Shown here piece after piece: positions 8,897 to 17,330 of a DNA stretch of 64,000 nucleotides (position 1 is the first letter of the stretch; each line of letters opens with the position of its first letter). The DNA is from Ovoidimarina sp038744785 (GTDB lineage: Bacteria; Pseudomonadota; Alphaproteobacteria; Rhodobacterales; Rhodobacteraceae). A model generated the notes under the pieces. It had not been told where the DNA came from and did not search any database. It saw only the letters and a list, made by a program, of their open reading frames with translations. Location: NCBI GenBank assembly GCA_038744785.1, contig JBCDLX010000023.1, forward strand, positions 1-64,000. Reading direction: 5' to 3'. Position numbers and translations under genes: made by a program.

Positions 8897-9154
8897 CTAA
8901 ATCCGGTGATCGAGTTCCGTCGCCGCCTCGGCCGCCGTCAGAAGTGTGCCCGCATCGATCTGCAGAGCACGCGCGAGCACGATCAACTCGACCACGTCGA
9001 CCCTGCGTTCTCCGCTCTCCAGCCGAGCGACGAAGGACTGGTGGCATCTGAGACGCAAAGCGAGCTCGGCCTGCGTTAAGCCAGCCGTTTTCCGCGCCGC
9101 AATCAATGCGTCGCGCAGTGCCTCATGTCCCGAACTCCTGATCGTTTTCGCCAC
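8897..9154 (-). CDS. XRE-family HTH transcriptional regulator
   Basis: 85 residues, almost entirely one Cro/CI-type helix-turn-helix (about 24-70: TQAELALRLRCHQSFVARLESGERRVDVVELIVLARAL). The start is GTG, and a perfect palindrome (9156-9176) ends one base before it, covering its ribosome site, so it very probably represses itself. Single-domain regulators like this control transfer genes in many conjugative elements; its likely targets are itself and the flanking island promoters. Confidence 0.85.
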   Translation of the reverse strand: MAKTIRSSGHEALRDALIAARKTAGLTQAELALRLRCHQSFVARLESGERRVDVVELIVLARALQIDAGTLLTAAEAATELDHRI

Positions 9155-9155
9155 G

Positions 9156-9176
9156 TGTCACAAACCTCTTGTGACA
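9156..9176. promoter_or_regulatory. Operator palindrome before the XRE gene
   Basis: TGTCACAA-acctc-TTGTGACA is a perfect 8-bp inverted repeat with a 5-base spacer. It overlaps the probable ribosome site (AGAGG) of the minus-strand XRE gene and so could block both transcription and translation initiation. Confidence 0.6.
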
Positions 9177-9186
9177 GGGCTAATCT

Positions 9187-9209
9187 ACTTTATAGATTAT
9201 CTAAAAAGT
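9187..9209. promoter_or_regulatory. AT-rich pseudo-palindrome, possible promoter/operator
   Basis: ACTTT...AGATtATCT...AAAGT forms an imperfect 23-bp dyad directly upstream of the XRE operator and includes TATAAAG on the minus strand, a possible -10 element for the XRE gene. It could be a second binding site. Confidence 0.35.
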
Positions 9210-9307
9210 GGATAGTGAGTGTTTACACGATGAAAGAGACTCCGAATTGCACGCCGCCGATACGGCCAGATGTCACTAGGCGACCCTTTGGAAAGGTCGC
9301 GGTCATT

Positions 9308-9628
9308 TCATTCGCCCATCAATTCCAGGAAACGCCCGTAGTCCTGGCTCACCTCCCGCGCCTCTTCGAACGCCCGGGCGCGCTCAACTTCAAGGCACCG
9401 AAAGTAGCTCTGGATGTCTTGGATATAGAGCTCAAAGTCGCTGCGGATGAGATCGGCATAGTCCCGCGCGGCATCGGCATCGCTTGGCACGAACGGCCTG
9501 GGCGGCGGCAAACAGGACGCGGCGGAGACTTCGCCTTCCAGGCACGCGACCAGAAGTATAGCTTGTGCCATGATCGACACGCACAACCTGAAGGCGTCTA
9601 AACCCCTTATTTTCTTGATCAAATGCAT
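9308..9628 (-). CDS. Small exported hypothetical protein
   Basis: 106 residues with a signal-peptide-like start (positive KK near the N-terminus, hydrophobic core about 16-32, VSAASC region). A shorter start at 9571 would keep the hydrophobic core. The mature part (DADAARDYADLIRSDFELYIQDIQSYFRCLEVERARAFEEAREVSQDYGRFL) is predicted helical with two cysteines and no recognised domain. It is divergent to the conjugation operon, and proteins like it are often found beside alphaproteobacterial VirB clusters. No clear ribosome site was seen for either start. Confidence 0.5.
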   Translation of the reverse strand: MHLIKKIRGLDAFRLCVSIMAQAILLVACLEGEVSAASCLPPPRPFVPSDADAARDYADLIRSDFELYIQDIQSYFRCLEVERARAFEEAREVSQDYGRFLELMGE

Positions 9629-9772
9629 GGGAGCAGTCTATTCGTTAATTAAGCAAGAATCCGCTTGTCGCATCAAAAGTTTATCTTGTGCGTCAATACT
9701 ATATCATCGTATGACTTGGCTTCAACACCTGAAGCCTGGTCATTTGCCCTATTGGAGAACGTGATCCGGGTG

Positions 9773-10129
9773 ATGGACCTAGAAAAAGAAGCCCCGAATG
9801 TGGTCACCGAACCCAGATTCCGCGATCTGGTCGCCAGCGGCTATCGCGTCGAAGTTGTCTGCAAGGAAGACGCCTTCAAGAAAGGCCCCAACTGGCATGG
9901 GGTCTGGATCATGCGAGCTGTCAGCGACGACGGGATCGAGAAACTTCTGGTCACGGCCCGGACCCGAACCTCGCGCAACGACATCAAGATCCGCGAGATC
10001 AAGACCGTCACCGGGGTCATCTCCTTCCTGCAAGGGATCGGTTTCTCACACGCCGACGTGCCTCTGGAAGAGGGCAAGCGGACGGTTCACAAGCTTTCCA
10101 GCGAAGAGATGGCTGCCAGCCGGGCTTAG
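9773..10129 (+). CDS. Hypothetical protein at the head of the T4SS operon
   Basis: 118 residues from the ATG at 9773; in-frame GTG (9761, with GGAG only 3 bases away) and TTG (9665) starts are alternatives. No domain recognised. It has a soluble alpha/beta look with many charged residues (RVEVVCKEDAFKKGPNWHGVWIMRAV, then KLLVTARTRTSRNDIKIREIKTVTGVISFLQGIGF). Its end overlaps the beginning of the transglycosylase frame, so it belongs to the virB transcript and may be regulatory. Confidence 0.6.
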   Translation: MDLEKEAPNVVTEPRFRDLVASGYRVEVVCKEDAFKKGPNWHGVWIMRAVSDDGIEKLLVTARTRTSRNDIKIREIKTVTGVISFLQGIGFSHADVPLEEGKRTVHKLSSEEMAASRA

Positions 10130-10793
10130 CGCCCTTTTCTTTTCCTCCCTGGCCCTCCCGGCATCGGCGGACATGGTCCTGGTGATGGCGGGGGACGGCT
10201 CTCTTTCGCCGTCGCGCCCCCAGGAACGTTTCGCGCGCAACTACAATGACGGGGTCGGCGTTGGCTCGACCTCAGACGGGTTGCGCATCTTGGGCGAGGA
10301 GCGCCGCACTGAGCGACGTGAAGGGGTGCGCGTCGCGGCGGTGCCCCCTCGCGCGCTCAAACCACGCCCGGATATCCTCGCCGCGATCGAGGAGACCGGA
10401 CTGCGCTATGCGAGCCACCCTGGGCTGCGTGCGGCGGACATCACCGTCACGGACTGGCTCCACCTCTATCGCGCCAATATCGAGATCGAGAGTGCGTACA
10501 ATCCGCACGCCGTCTCCCATGTCGGGGCGATCGGGCTCGGGCAGTTGATGCCCGATACGGCCCGCGCGCTTGGCGTGGATCCTCAAGATTGGAGGCAAAA
10601 CCTCGACGGCTCCGCGCGCTACCTCGCCTTGATGCTGGCCGAGTTTGGCGACGCGCGCCTCGCGCTCGCCGCCTACAATGCCGGGCCCGACGCCGTGCGC
10701 GAGCATTCCGGAATTCCCCCGTTTCGAGAAACCCAAAACCACGTCCAGCGGGTGCTGGCCGTCTTCAACCGGCTGGAAGGAGCGTCCCCATGA
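10113..10793 (+). CDS. virB1: Lytic transglycosylase, VirB1-like
   Basis: A soluble lytic transglycosylase (SLT) domain occupies the C-terminal half: IEIESAYNPHAVSHVGAIG, with the catalytic Glu in IESAYN, then GLGQLMPDTA and LALAAYNAGP. It opens the peptidoglycan for the secretion channel. No ATG precedes the export signal (LPAGLSALFFSSLALPASA), so I place the start at the CTG at 10113, four bases after GAAGAG; this start is uncertain. The frame overlaps the previous gene by 17 bases and virB2 by 4. Confidence 0.8.
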   Translation: MPAGLSALFFSSLALPASADMVLVMAGDGSLSPSRPQERFARNYNDGVGVGSTSDGLRILGEERRTERREGVRVAAVPPRALKPRPDILAAIEETGLRYASHPGLRAADITVTDWLHLYRANIEIESAYNPHAVSHVGAIGLGQLMPDTARALGVDPQDWRQNLDGSARYLALMLAEFGDARLALAAYNAGPDAVREHSGIPPFRETQNHVQRVLAVFNRLEGASP

Positions 10794-11080
10794 AGCCATT
10801 GACGAAATCCCTGATCACCCTCGCCGCTCTCCTCATCGTTGCGGCAGAGCCGGCCCTTGCCCAGAGCATCGACCTCTCCCCGATTCAAAGCCTGTTACAG
10901 GGCATCGTGGACGCGCTGACCGGGCCGCTTGGCGTCGTCATCGCCACCCTCGCGGTCCTCGGCGTGTTCCTCAGCTGGTTCTTCAACATCATCGATCTGC
11001 GCCAGGCCCTCTGGGTGCTGGTGGGCATCGCCGGCGTTGCAGCCGCACCGACGATTGTTGCCGCCGTCTTCGGCTCGTAA
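10790..11080 (+). CDS. virB2: VirB2/TrbC-type pilin
   Basis: 96 residues: signal peptide (MKPLTKSLITLAALLIVAAE, cleavage after ALAQ) and two hydrophobic helices (about 45-68 and 74-94) joined by a short polar loop, the standard architecture of the major conjugative pilin. A strong ribosome site GGAAGGAG lies 7 bases upstream, suiting a highly expressed pilus subunit. It overlaps the transglycosylase gene by four bases. Confidence 0.88.
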   Translation: MKPLTKSLITLAALLIVAAEPALAQSIDLSPIQSLLQGIVDALTGPLGVVIATLAVLGVFLSWFFNIIDLRQALWVLVGIAGVAAAPTIVAAVFGS

Positions 11081-11092
11081 TCGGGGGTTCTC

Positions 11093-11371
11093 GTGGCCAA
11101 ACGATCGCCGCTCTTTTTGGGCCTTGTGCGCCCGCCCAAGCTCCTCGGCCTGCCGATCATGTATGCCATGGTCTGGCTCTTCGGCTCCGTGCTGCTCTTC
11201 GTCTGGGTGCAGCACCTGGTTGTCCTGGGCATCGCGGCGATCCTTTACCCAGTCCTCTGGAAGGCGGCGGATTGGGATCCGCGCTTCATCGACGTGATGA
11301 TGACATCGCTTCAGGAAACACCACCAACGCGGAACCGGTCCATCCACGGGGGCGACAGCTATGCGCCATAG
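11093..11371 (+). CDS. virB3: VirB3-like inner-membrane protein
   Basis: 92 residues with a GTG start. The LVRPPKLLGLPIMYAMVWLFG segment is typical of VirB3/TrbD and leads into hydrophobic stretches (about 20-55), followed by a cytoplasmic tail (WDPRFIDVMMTSLQE). VirB3 works with VirB4 in pilus assembly. The end overlaps virB4 by 11 bases. Confidence 0.87.
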   Translation: MAKRSPLFLGLVRPPKLLGLPIMYAMVWLFGSVLLFVWVQHLVVLGIAAILYPVLWKAADWDPRFIDVMMTSLQETPPTRNRSIHGGDSYAP

Positions 11372-13736
11372 TGAAGCCCTGCACGAGACCGTCGATGAAC
11401 GCACCCTTATGCCAGACTGGTATGCCCGCGAGAAGCGCCTCGCGCATATGCTGCCCTATGTCAGTCTGGTCGACGACAACACCGTCCGCACTCGTGTAAA
11501 TGAGCTCTTCCAGTGCGTTCGGCTCAGCGGGGTGAACAGCTACACCACGGACGATACCTATCTCGACAAGGTCACGGCGCTCTTTGCCCGGATCATCGCG
11601 CAGCTCGGGCCGGAGTTCAGCTACTACGTGCACAAGGTCTCGAAGTCGATCACCCCGGACCTGCTCCCGGTCCGGGGCGACGGCTTCGCGGCGACGGTGG
11701 ATGAGGCCTGGCGCACAAAGCTCGCCTCGGCAGGCCTCCGGGACAAGACCCTCACACTCACCATCATCCACCGCCCGCCGCCCAGAAGTTTTCTGGGTTT
11801 CGTGAACCGTTCCGCGCCGGAGCGGTTCAAGGAAGAAACCGCGAAACGGATCAGACGCCTCAAGGAGGCGGTCGGGGTCTTCACCTCCGGCCTGGCGGAA
11901 CTCAAGCCCCGCATCCTTTCAGCAGACTCTGGTGAGTTGGTTGGATTCCTCGGCGCGCTCAACACGGGCCGGGAACTGCCGCTCTACCCGGCAAACCGCT
12001 ACGGGTTTCTCGCCTACAACGTAGCCAACACGCGCGTGACGTTTCTCGAAGATCACTTCGAGCTCTCTGACGGCGTGGTCGGCCACCGCTTCGGCAAAAG
12101 CTTCGCCATCGGCGAATATGCCGAAGGCACCACCTGCACCATGTTCGACATGCTCAACCTTCCGGTCGACATGATCGTCACCCATTCCTTCACGCCGATC
12201 AATTCGAACTTGATGGCGGGCCGGATCAAGCGCCAGAAGCGCCAGATGCAGGCCTCCCAGGATGCCGCGCTCTCGCTCCTCGAGGCGCTCGACATCGCGC
12301 ACGACGATCTGGAAGCCAAACGCCAGAGCTTCGGCGAACACCACATGGTGGTGACCGTCTTTTGTGACTGTCTCGACGAGCTGCAGACCCTCGGAGCCGA
12401 GATCGTCAATGCCGCGGCCGCCGAGGGCGTGAAGATGATCGGCGAGCGGATGGCCGCGAAATCGCACTACTTCAGCCAGCATCCGGGAAACCAGCCGAAA
12501 CGCGTCCGAGCCAGCGCCGTCACCAACCGCAACTTTGCGGATTTCGCAGCACTTCATCGCACGCAGCTCGGCAAGGAGAAACACCAGCTGCCCTGGGGCC
12601 AGGAGACCACGCTCTTTCCGACGCCGGAACAGAGCGCCTATCGTTTCTCCTACCACGAGCAAGGCTCGCCAGAGAAAGAGCCCACCAGCGGACATACTCT
12701 CATTCTTGGGCGTCCCGGTTCCGGCAAATCCGTCCTCTCAGCCTTTCTGATGACGCAGGCCCGCCGGGTCGGCGCCCGCATCTTCGTCTTTGATTATCGG
12801 CTCGGGATGGAAATGGCCGTCCGCGCCAATGGCGGGCGCTACGCCTCGATCAAGGCGGGACAGGCGACCGGCCTCAACCCGCTCTGGACCGAGATCGATG
12901 AGCGCGGCACGGCCTGGCTCTCGGATTGGCTCGCCTCGCTCCTCTATCGCTCCGACAAGCCCCTGACCCCGGCCCAGACCAACCGCATCCAGGAGGTGGT
13001 CCGCCAGAACGCCACTGCCACTAACCCCGCTCTTCGCAACTGGAAGGATTTCGCGTCGCTCTTTGTCTCGACCGACGACAATGGCGATCTGCATCAGCGG
13101 CTCTTTGAGTGGACCGAGGACGGCCGCTACGGGTGGATCTTCGGCCAGAGCCTGGAGGACACGTTCTCGCTTGAGGGCGATGTCGTGGGCTTCGACCTGA
13201 CCGGCATTCTCGACAGCGAGAGCGAGAAGGAGCGCATGGCGGTCCTCTCCTACCTCTTCCGCCGGATCGAGCGGGAGATTGAGGACCGGCGACCCACCAT
13301 CATCGTGATCGACGAGGCATGGAAGGCGCTCGACAACCCGTACTTTGCCGAACGGCTCTCGAACTGGCTGGTGACCGCCCGGAAACAGAACACGGTCGCG
13401 GTGATGATGACCCAATATGCGAGCCAGCTCGAACGCACACGAACCGGCAAAACCATCGTCGAGGCGGTGCCGACGCAGATCCTGCTCCCCAACATCCGGG
13501 CCCATGCCTCGGACTACGCGATGCTCAACCTCTTCGAGAAAGAGCTCGACGTGCTCTTGAACACCGGCAGCGACAGCCGCCTTGCCCTCATCCGCGACGA
13601 CAGCGGTTCCGTGGTCGTCGATGCCGACCTCTCCGCGCTTGGCCCCCTCCTCACCATCCTCGGCGGCATGGAGAAGGGTGAGGCCCTCGTTGGCCCCGAC
13701 TACCGCGACCGTCCTGATTTCTGGAGGCTCTCATGA
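11361..13736 (+). CDS. virB4: VirB4 conjugation ATPase
   Basis: 791 residues, normal for VirB4/CagE. The N-terminal domain (about 1-400) is followed by a RecA-like ATPase with Walker A GRPGSGKS near residue 450 and Walker B IIVIDEAWKAL near 647, then a MTQYASQLERT segment. VirB4 energises pilin extraction and substrate transfer at the inner-membrane base of the secretion system. It is tightly packed between virB3 (11-base overlap) and the lipoprotein gene (4-base overlap). Nothing indicates damage. Confidence 0.96.
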   Translation: MRHSEALHETVDERTLMPDWYAREKRLAHMLPYVSLVDDNTVRTRVNELFQCVRLSGVNSYTTDDTYLDKVTALFARIIAQLGPEFSYYVHKVSKSITPDLLPVRGDGFAATVDEAWRTKLASAGLRDKTLTLTIIHRPPPRSFLGFVNRSAPERFKEETAKRIRRLKEAVGVFTSGLAELKPRILSADSGELVGFLGALNTGRELPLYPANRYGFLAYNVANTRVTFLEDHFELSDGVVGHRFGKSFAIGEYAEGTTCTMFDMLNLPVDMIVTHSFTPINSNLMAGRIKRQKRQMQASQDAALSLLEALDIAHDDLEAKRQSFGEHHMVVTVFCDCLDELQTLGAEIVNAAAAEGVKMIGERMAAKSHYFSQHPGNQPKRVRASAVTNRNFADFAALHRTQLGKEKHQLPWGQETTLFPTPEQSAYRFSYHEQGSPEKEPTSGHTLILGRPGSGKSVLSAFLMTQARRVGARIFVFDYRLGMEMAVRANGGRYASIKAGQATGLNPLWTEIDERGTAWLSDWLASLLYRSDKPLTPAQTNRIQEVVRQNATATNPALRNWKDFASLFVSTDDNGDLHQRLFEWTEDGRYGWIFGQSLEDTFSLEGDVVGFDLTGILDSESEKERMAVLSYLFRRIEREIEDRRPTIIVIDEAWKALDNPYFAERLSNWLVTARKQNTVAVMMTQYASQLERTRTGKTIVEAVPTQILLPNIRAHASDYAMLNLFEKELDVLLNTGSDSRLALIRDDSGSVVVDADLSALGPLLTILGGMEKGEALVGPDYRDRPDFWRLS

Positions 13737-13900
13737 TCCGCCCCCTCATCCTCCTCGCCGCACTCGGCGTTCTCTCTTCCTGCGCCGAATATCGCGAGCC
13801 CCAGGCCAACTGCTTCGCCTTCCGCGCCTCGCTAGATCAGGTCGAGCCGGATTGCATCTTCACACCCATCGGAAACGCGGAAGACGGCGTTGAGGTCTAG
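13733..13900 (+). CDS. Small lipoprotein, VirB7-like
   Basis: A 55-residue protein starting at the ATG overlapping the virB4 stop. The N-terminus MIRPLILLAALGVLSSCAEY carries a good lipobox (LSSC, modified Cys17). The mature peptide contains two further cysteines (NCFAF and DCIF) that could cross-link to a partner. Position, size and lipidation match the role of VirB7, the lipoprotein that stabilises VirB9 in the outer-membrane complex, although sequence similarity cannot be judged at this length. Confidence 0.7.
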   Translation: MIRPLILLAALGVLSSCAEYREPQANCFAFRASLDQVEPDCIFTPIGNAEDGVEV

Positions 13901-15044
13901 GGTCGCACATATCCTCCTGGCGGCTCTCCTGCCGGCGGCCGCGGTCGCCCAGGGCGTTCCCACCAACGATTCCGGGCTGACGGCCCGCGATATCGTCGAG
14001 ACGGGCGACCGGGACGCCGACCTCGCCGTCCAACGTGAGAAACTCACCGTCGAAGAGCTGCTGACCGAGATCAAACGGGAACAGCTCGCCACGCTGCGCG
14101 CGATCCTCGACGCGCAGACGAGCTTCGGAGGCCAGGGTCTGCCGGGCATGGTCGCCGATCTGGAAAGCGGCAGCAGCGATCCGGACCGGTCCGCAGCGGC
14201 GGTCTATGGCTCCGGCGATGTCGATCCCAATCCGGGCGGCGCGGGTATGTTCGGAGATGCGGCAGAAAACATCGAGCAGCTGATCATCCGGGTCGCCCAG
14301 GAGACCCACGGGCGGCCCGGGGTCGGGCAGGCCGGTCTTTCCGTCGTGCAATGGCGCGCCCTCTTGCAGGCGCTCATCTGGCAGGAGAGCCGCTTCTCAA
14401 TCGGCGCACGCTCGCCCGTGGGCGCCTTCGGCCTCACCCAGATCATGCCGGGCACCGCGAGCGATCTCGGCATCAACCCGGAATATTATGACAGCCCCTA
14501 CCTGCAGGTGACAGGCGGCGCGCGCTACCTCGCGGCGCAGCTCGCCACCTTCGACGGCAACGTCGTCAACGCGCTCGCGGCCTATAACGCGGGTCCGGGC
14601 CGGGTGTTCGAATATGGCGGCGTACCGCCCTTCAAGGAGACCCAGCACTACGTCAGGGTCATCCCCGAACGCTACAATCTCTACCTCTCGCGAATCGGTG
14701 GCATCGAGGCGCTCGGCACAATCGACCCCGCGCTTCTCGCCAACGCCCATCTCTCGCTCAGCGGGTTCGGCGCCGCCTTCTACGGCAGCAATTCCCCCGC
14801 CGCCATCCGGCAGGCCGCCCTGCGCGTCCAGGACATCGTCACCCGGATCGGCAGCACCGAGGACCTCCAGGAGAGCATGGCGCTCAACACCTATGCCCGC
14901 GCCGAACTGGTCCGGCTGATGGTCGCGCGCATTCGCCTGAAAGCTGCCCGGACCCAACCGCTCAGTGCCGCCCAACTGGCCCAGACCGCGGCCCGCATGG
15001 CCGAGAACGAATTCATGGAGTTCACATTGGAGGATCTGGATTGA
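13890..15044 (+). CDS. Second lytic transglycosylase in the T4SS operon
   Basis: 384 residues with a TTG start that overlaps the lipoprotein gene by 11 bases. A signal peptide (HILLAALLPAAAVAQG) is followed by a charged linker and an SLT domain near 150-280: LIWQESRFSIGARSPVGAFG with the catalytic Glu, GLTQIMPGTA and ALAAYNAGPG. The C-terminal 120 residues are helical and not part of the family core. It duplicates the VirB1 function, and the closing GVPPFKETQHYV parallels GIPPFRETQNHV of the first transglycosylase, pointing to common descent. Confidence 0.88.
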   Translation: MRSRVAHILLAALLPAAAVAQGVPTNDSGLTARDIVETGDRDADLAVQREKLTVEELLTEIKREQLATLRAILDAQTSFGGQGLPGMVADLESGSSDPDRSAAAVYGSGDVDPNPGGAGMFGDAAENIEQLIIRVAQETHGRPGVGQAGLSVVQWRALLQALIWQESRFSIGARSPVGAFGLTQIMPGTASDLGINPEYYDSPYLQVTGGARYLAAQLATFDGNVVNALAAYNAGPGRVFEYGGVPPFKETQHYVRVIPERYNLYLSRIGGIEALGTIDPALLANAHLSLSGFGAAFYGSNSPAAIRQAALRVQDIVTRIGSTEDLQESMALNTYARAELVRLMVARIRLKAARTQPLSAAQLAQTAARMAENEFMEFTLEDLD

Positions 15045-15871
15045 TGCCCCGCAGAATGTTCATTTCAGCACCGCTTCGCACGTTGACCCTGGCCAGCGTC
15101 TTGGCGCTTTGCTCGCCTTTCGTGACCAGTGCCCCAGTCCTGGCCCAAGGCGTGCCGGTCGTGGACACCCAGAACATCGCCCAAAACATCCAGCAGCTCC
15201 GGCAGATGATCGAGGACGAGATCCTGCAAAACGAGCAACTCGTGCAGCTCCGCGAACAGCTTGCCACGCTTACGGAGCAGCTCGCCGAGCTACAACGAAC
15301 ATATGAGGCGTTGACGCGTCTGGCAGAGCTGCCCGAAATCATCCGGACTCAGATGGAGGACGAGCTGAACGGTCTCCTGGACCAGGAGTTCGGCGACATC
15401 ATCGCCACGATTCAAGCCATCAAGACGGGGGATTTCTCCGGGCTCACCGGATCCGGCGCCGGCGAGATCGAAACCCAGATGGACCGGGTGCTGGCCGATC
15501 TCGGCTTCGACGAGGACACGCTCTCGGAAATGGCGCGCAGCGGCAATCCAGGGGCCGAGCGCGTGGCGACACAGGCCACCACCGGCGCGCTGGTCTCGGC
15601 CGCCGCCCAGAACAGCTACGAGGATGCCGGGCAATCGCTCGAACGTGTCGACCGGCTCGTCGGGCTCATCGACGACATGGATGAGCTCAAAGAGAGCGTC
15701 GATCTCAACACGCGGGTGACGGCCGAACTTGCCATCGCGCTCGTCGCCATGTGGCAGCTCGAAGCGATCCAGACCGTAGGAGATGGCACCGGCGGCGTGA
15801 TCGATGCCGCCACCATCGCCGAAGAACAACGCTTCATGGAGTTCACGCTCCCGGAACTGAGCGCGGATTGA
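15044..15871 (+). CDS. virB5: VirB5/TrbJ-like periplasmic pilus-tip protein
   Basis: 275 residues from the ATG in the TGATG junction with the transglycosylase. Signal peptide to about residue 35 (APVLAQG), then long amphipathic helices rich in Gln, Leu and Glu (NIQQLRQMIEDEILQNEQLVQLREQLATL) typical of the VirB5/TrbJ coiled-coil family, which caps the pilus and contacts recipients. A C-terminal MEFTLPELSAD closely resembles the MEFTLEDLD end of the preceding transglycosylase, hinting at a shared interaction tag. Confidence 0.78.
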   Translation: MPRRMFISAPLRTLTLASVLALCSPFVTSAPVLAQGVPVVDTQNIAQNIQQLRQMIEDEILQNEQLVQLREQLATLTEQLAELQRTYEALTRLAELPEIIRTQMEDELNGLLDQEFGDIIATIQAIKTGDFSGLTGSGAGEIETQMDRVLADLGFDEDTLSEMARSGNPGAERVATQATTGALVSAAAQNSYEDAGQSLERVDRLVGLIDDMDELKESVDLNTRVTAELAIALVAMWQLEAIQTVGDGTGGVIDAATIAEEQRFMEFTLPELSAD

Positions 15872-15878
15872 GGACTGA

Positions 15879-16538
15879 TTGTTGGACGAAGAAACCGCCA
15901 TCATCGAGGAGGAACTGGTCTACGGCGCGCTGAGACGGGAACGGCTCTGGCAGCGCCTGGGACTCTTCGGCCTTGGCTTTGGCATCCTGGGCTGCCTCAG
16001 CGCGGCCGCCGTGGCCATCCTTGATGTCGATCCGCCCCCAGTGGTGGTGCCCTACGACCCCGCGACCGGCTTCGCCCTGCCTGAAGCCTCTGTCGGGACC
16101 ACCAACGTCACCGAGAACCGCGCCATTATCGAGGCGGAAGTTTTCCGCTACGTGACCGACCGCGAGGTTTACAACCAGCTCGACAATGACGTGCGCATCC
16201 GCAGCGTGCTGCGCCGTTCGGACCGTGCAGCAGGGGCCTCGCTGCGCCAGATCTGGAACTCGGCCAATGCCGACTATCCCCCGACCGTCTATGGACCCAA
16301 CGCCCGCCTCGATGTCGAGATCCTCAGCATCAACCTGATCGGCAACAACCGGGCCACGGTGCGGCTTCGCAAGCGCCTGACTTCGATTCAGGGGGTTCAG
16401 GCGGGCCTCTTCACCGCGACGCTCCTCTTCGAGTTCCGCCCCGAAGAGAGCCGCTCCATCGACCAGGTCTGGACCAACCCGTTTGGCTTCACGGTCGTCG
16501 AATACGCGATCCGCTCGGACAGATTGGAGAACCAGTAA
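15879..16538 (+). CDS. virB8: VirB8 inner-membrane scaffold
   Basis: 219 residues starting at TTG (15879; a second TTG follows immediately). One membrane helix near 26-48 (LGLFGLGFGILGCLSAAAVAIL) precedes a periplasmic NTF2-like domain. The DREVYNQLDNDVRIRSVLRRSD and VTENRAIIEAEVFRYVTDRE segments are family hallmarks. VirB8 nucleates the inner-membrane complex through contacts with VirB9 and VirB10. It lies seven bases after virB5 and abuts virB9. Confidence 0.9.
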   Translation: MLDEETAIIEEELVYGALRRERLWQRLGLFGLGFGILGCLSAAAVAILDVDPPPVVVPYDPATGFALPEASVGTTNVTENRAIIEAEVFRYVTDREVYNQLDNDVRIRSVLRRSDRAAGASLRQIWNSANADYPPTVYGPNARLDVEILSINLIGNNRATVRLRKRLTSIQGVQAGLFTATLLFEFRPEESRSIDQVWTNPFGFTVVEYAIRSDRLENQ

Positions 16539-17330
16539 GTGCGCTTCCGGAACAAGAAATCAGGGAACGCCTTGCCAGCGTCCCAAAAGCGCGAGACGCG
16601 CCAGGGTATTGGCAATGCGAAACTCACCGGACACGCCAGGGCGTTCCTCGCGGCCTTTCTAATGGTCTCACTGTTTGCGCCCCACGCGTCAGCCGAGGCG
16701 ATCCCGCGCGGGGGACCCAACGACCACCGCGTGCGGGTCGCCTCCTATCAGGAAGGCCAAGTCTACAGGCTGAACGTCTCCCTGACCCATGTCACGACCA
16801 TCGAGTTCGGGGCAGGAGAGAGCATCCGCTCAATCATCGCCGGCGACACGGAAGGGTTTGAGATCGACGGTGTGCCCGGCGGGCGGGCCTTTGCGATTAA
16901 ACCCGTCGCGCGCGGCGTCCACACCAATGTCACCGTCTACACCAACAGACGGAGTTACTATTTCAACGTGAACGAGGTCTCGAGCCCGACTTTCTATGTC
17001 GTGCAGTTCCGCTACCCCGAGGACAATCGCCGCCCTTCCAACGCCATCGCGCGCGCCGCACCGAATACCAATTACGGGGCCAGCGCACGGACGGAGTTCA
17101 CGCCGACCCGGGTCTGGGACGACGGCACCTTCACCTATTTCGCCTTCCCACGGAACGCGCCCGTCCCGGCGATCTTCCGGTACACGAACGGGCGCGAGCG
17201 CACGGTGAACACGGGCGCGGTCGAAGACGGCGTGATCCGTGTCTCGGGCGTGGGGCGCCAATGGGTGCTGCGTCTGGGAGAGGACGTGGTCTGTATCGAG
17301 GCGACGCCGCCCGCGGAGGCCGCCTCATGA
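16539..17330 (+). CDS. virB9: VirB9/CagX outer-membrane complex protein
   Basis: 263 residues with GTG start directly after the virB8 stop. The export signal is unusually far in (hydrophobic core about 31-45, cleavage near HASAEA), so a later start is conceivable. The mature protein has the VirB9 N-domain (GPNDHRVRVASYQEGQVYRL, HVTTIEFGAGE) and the C-domain ending RRVW-like WDDGTFTYFAFPRN and VIRVSGVGRQWVLRLG, which sits with VirB10 in the outer-membrane ring. It overlaps virB10 by four bases. Confidence 0.93.
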   Translation: MRFRNKKSGNALPASQKRETRQGIGNAKLTGHARAFLAAFLMVSLFAPHASAEAIPRGGPNDHRVRVASYQEGQVYRLNVSLTHVTTIEFGAGESIRSIIAGDTEGFEIDGVPGGRAFAIKPVARGVHTNVTVYTNRRSYYFNVNEVSSPTFYVVQFRYPEDNRRPSNAIARAAPNTNYGASARTEFTPTRVWDDGTFTYFAFPRNAPVPAIFRYTNGRERTVNTGAVEDGVIRVSGVGRQWVLRLGEDVVCIEATPPAEAAS

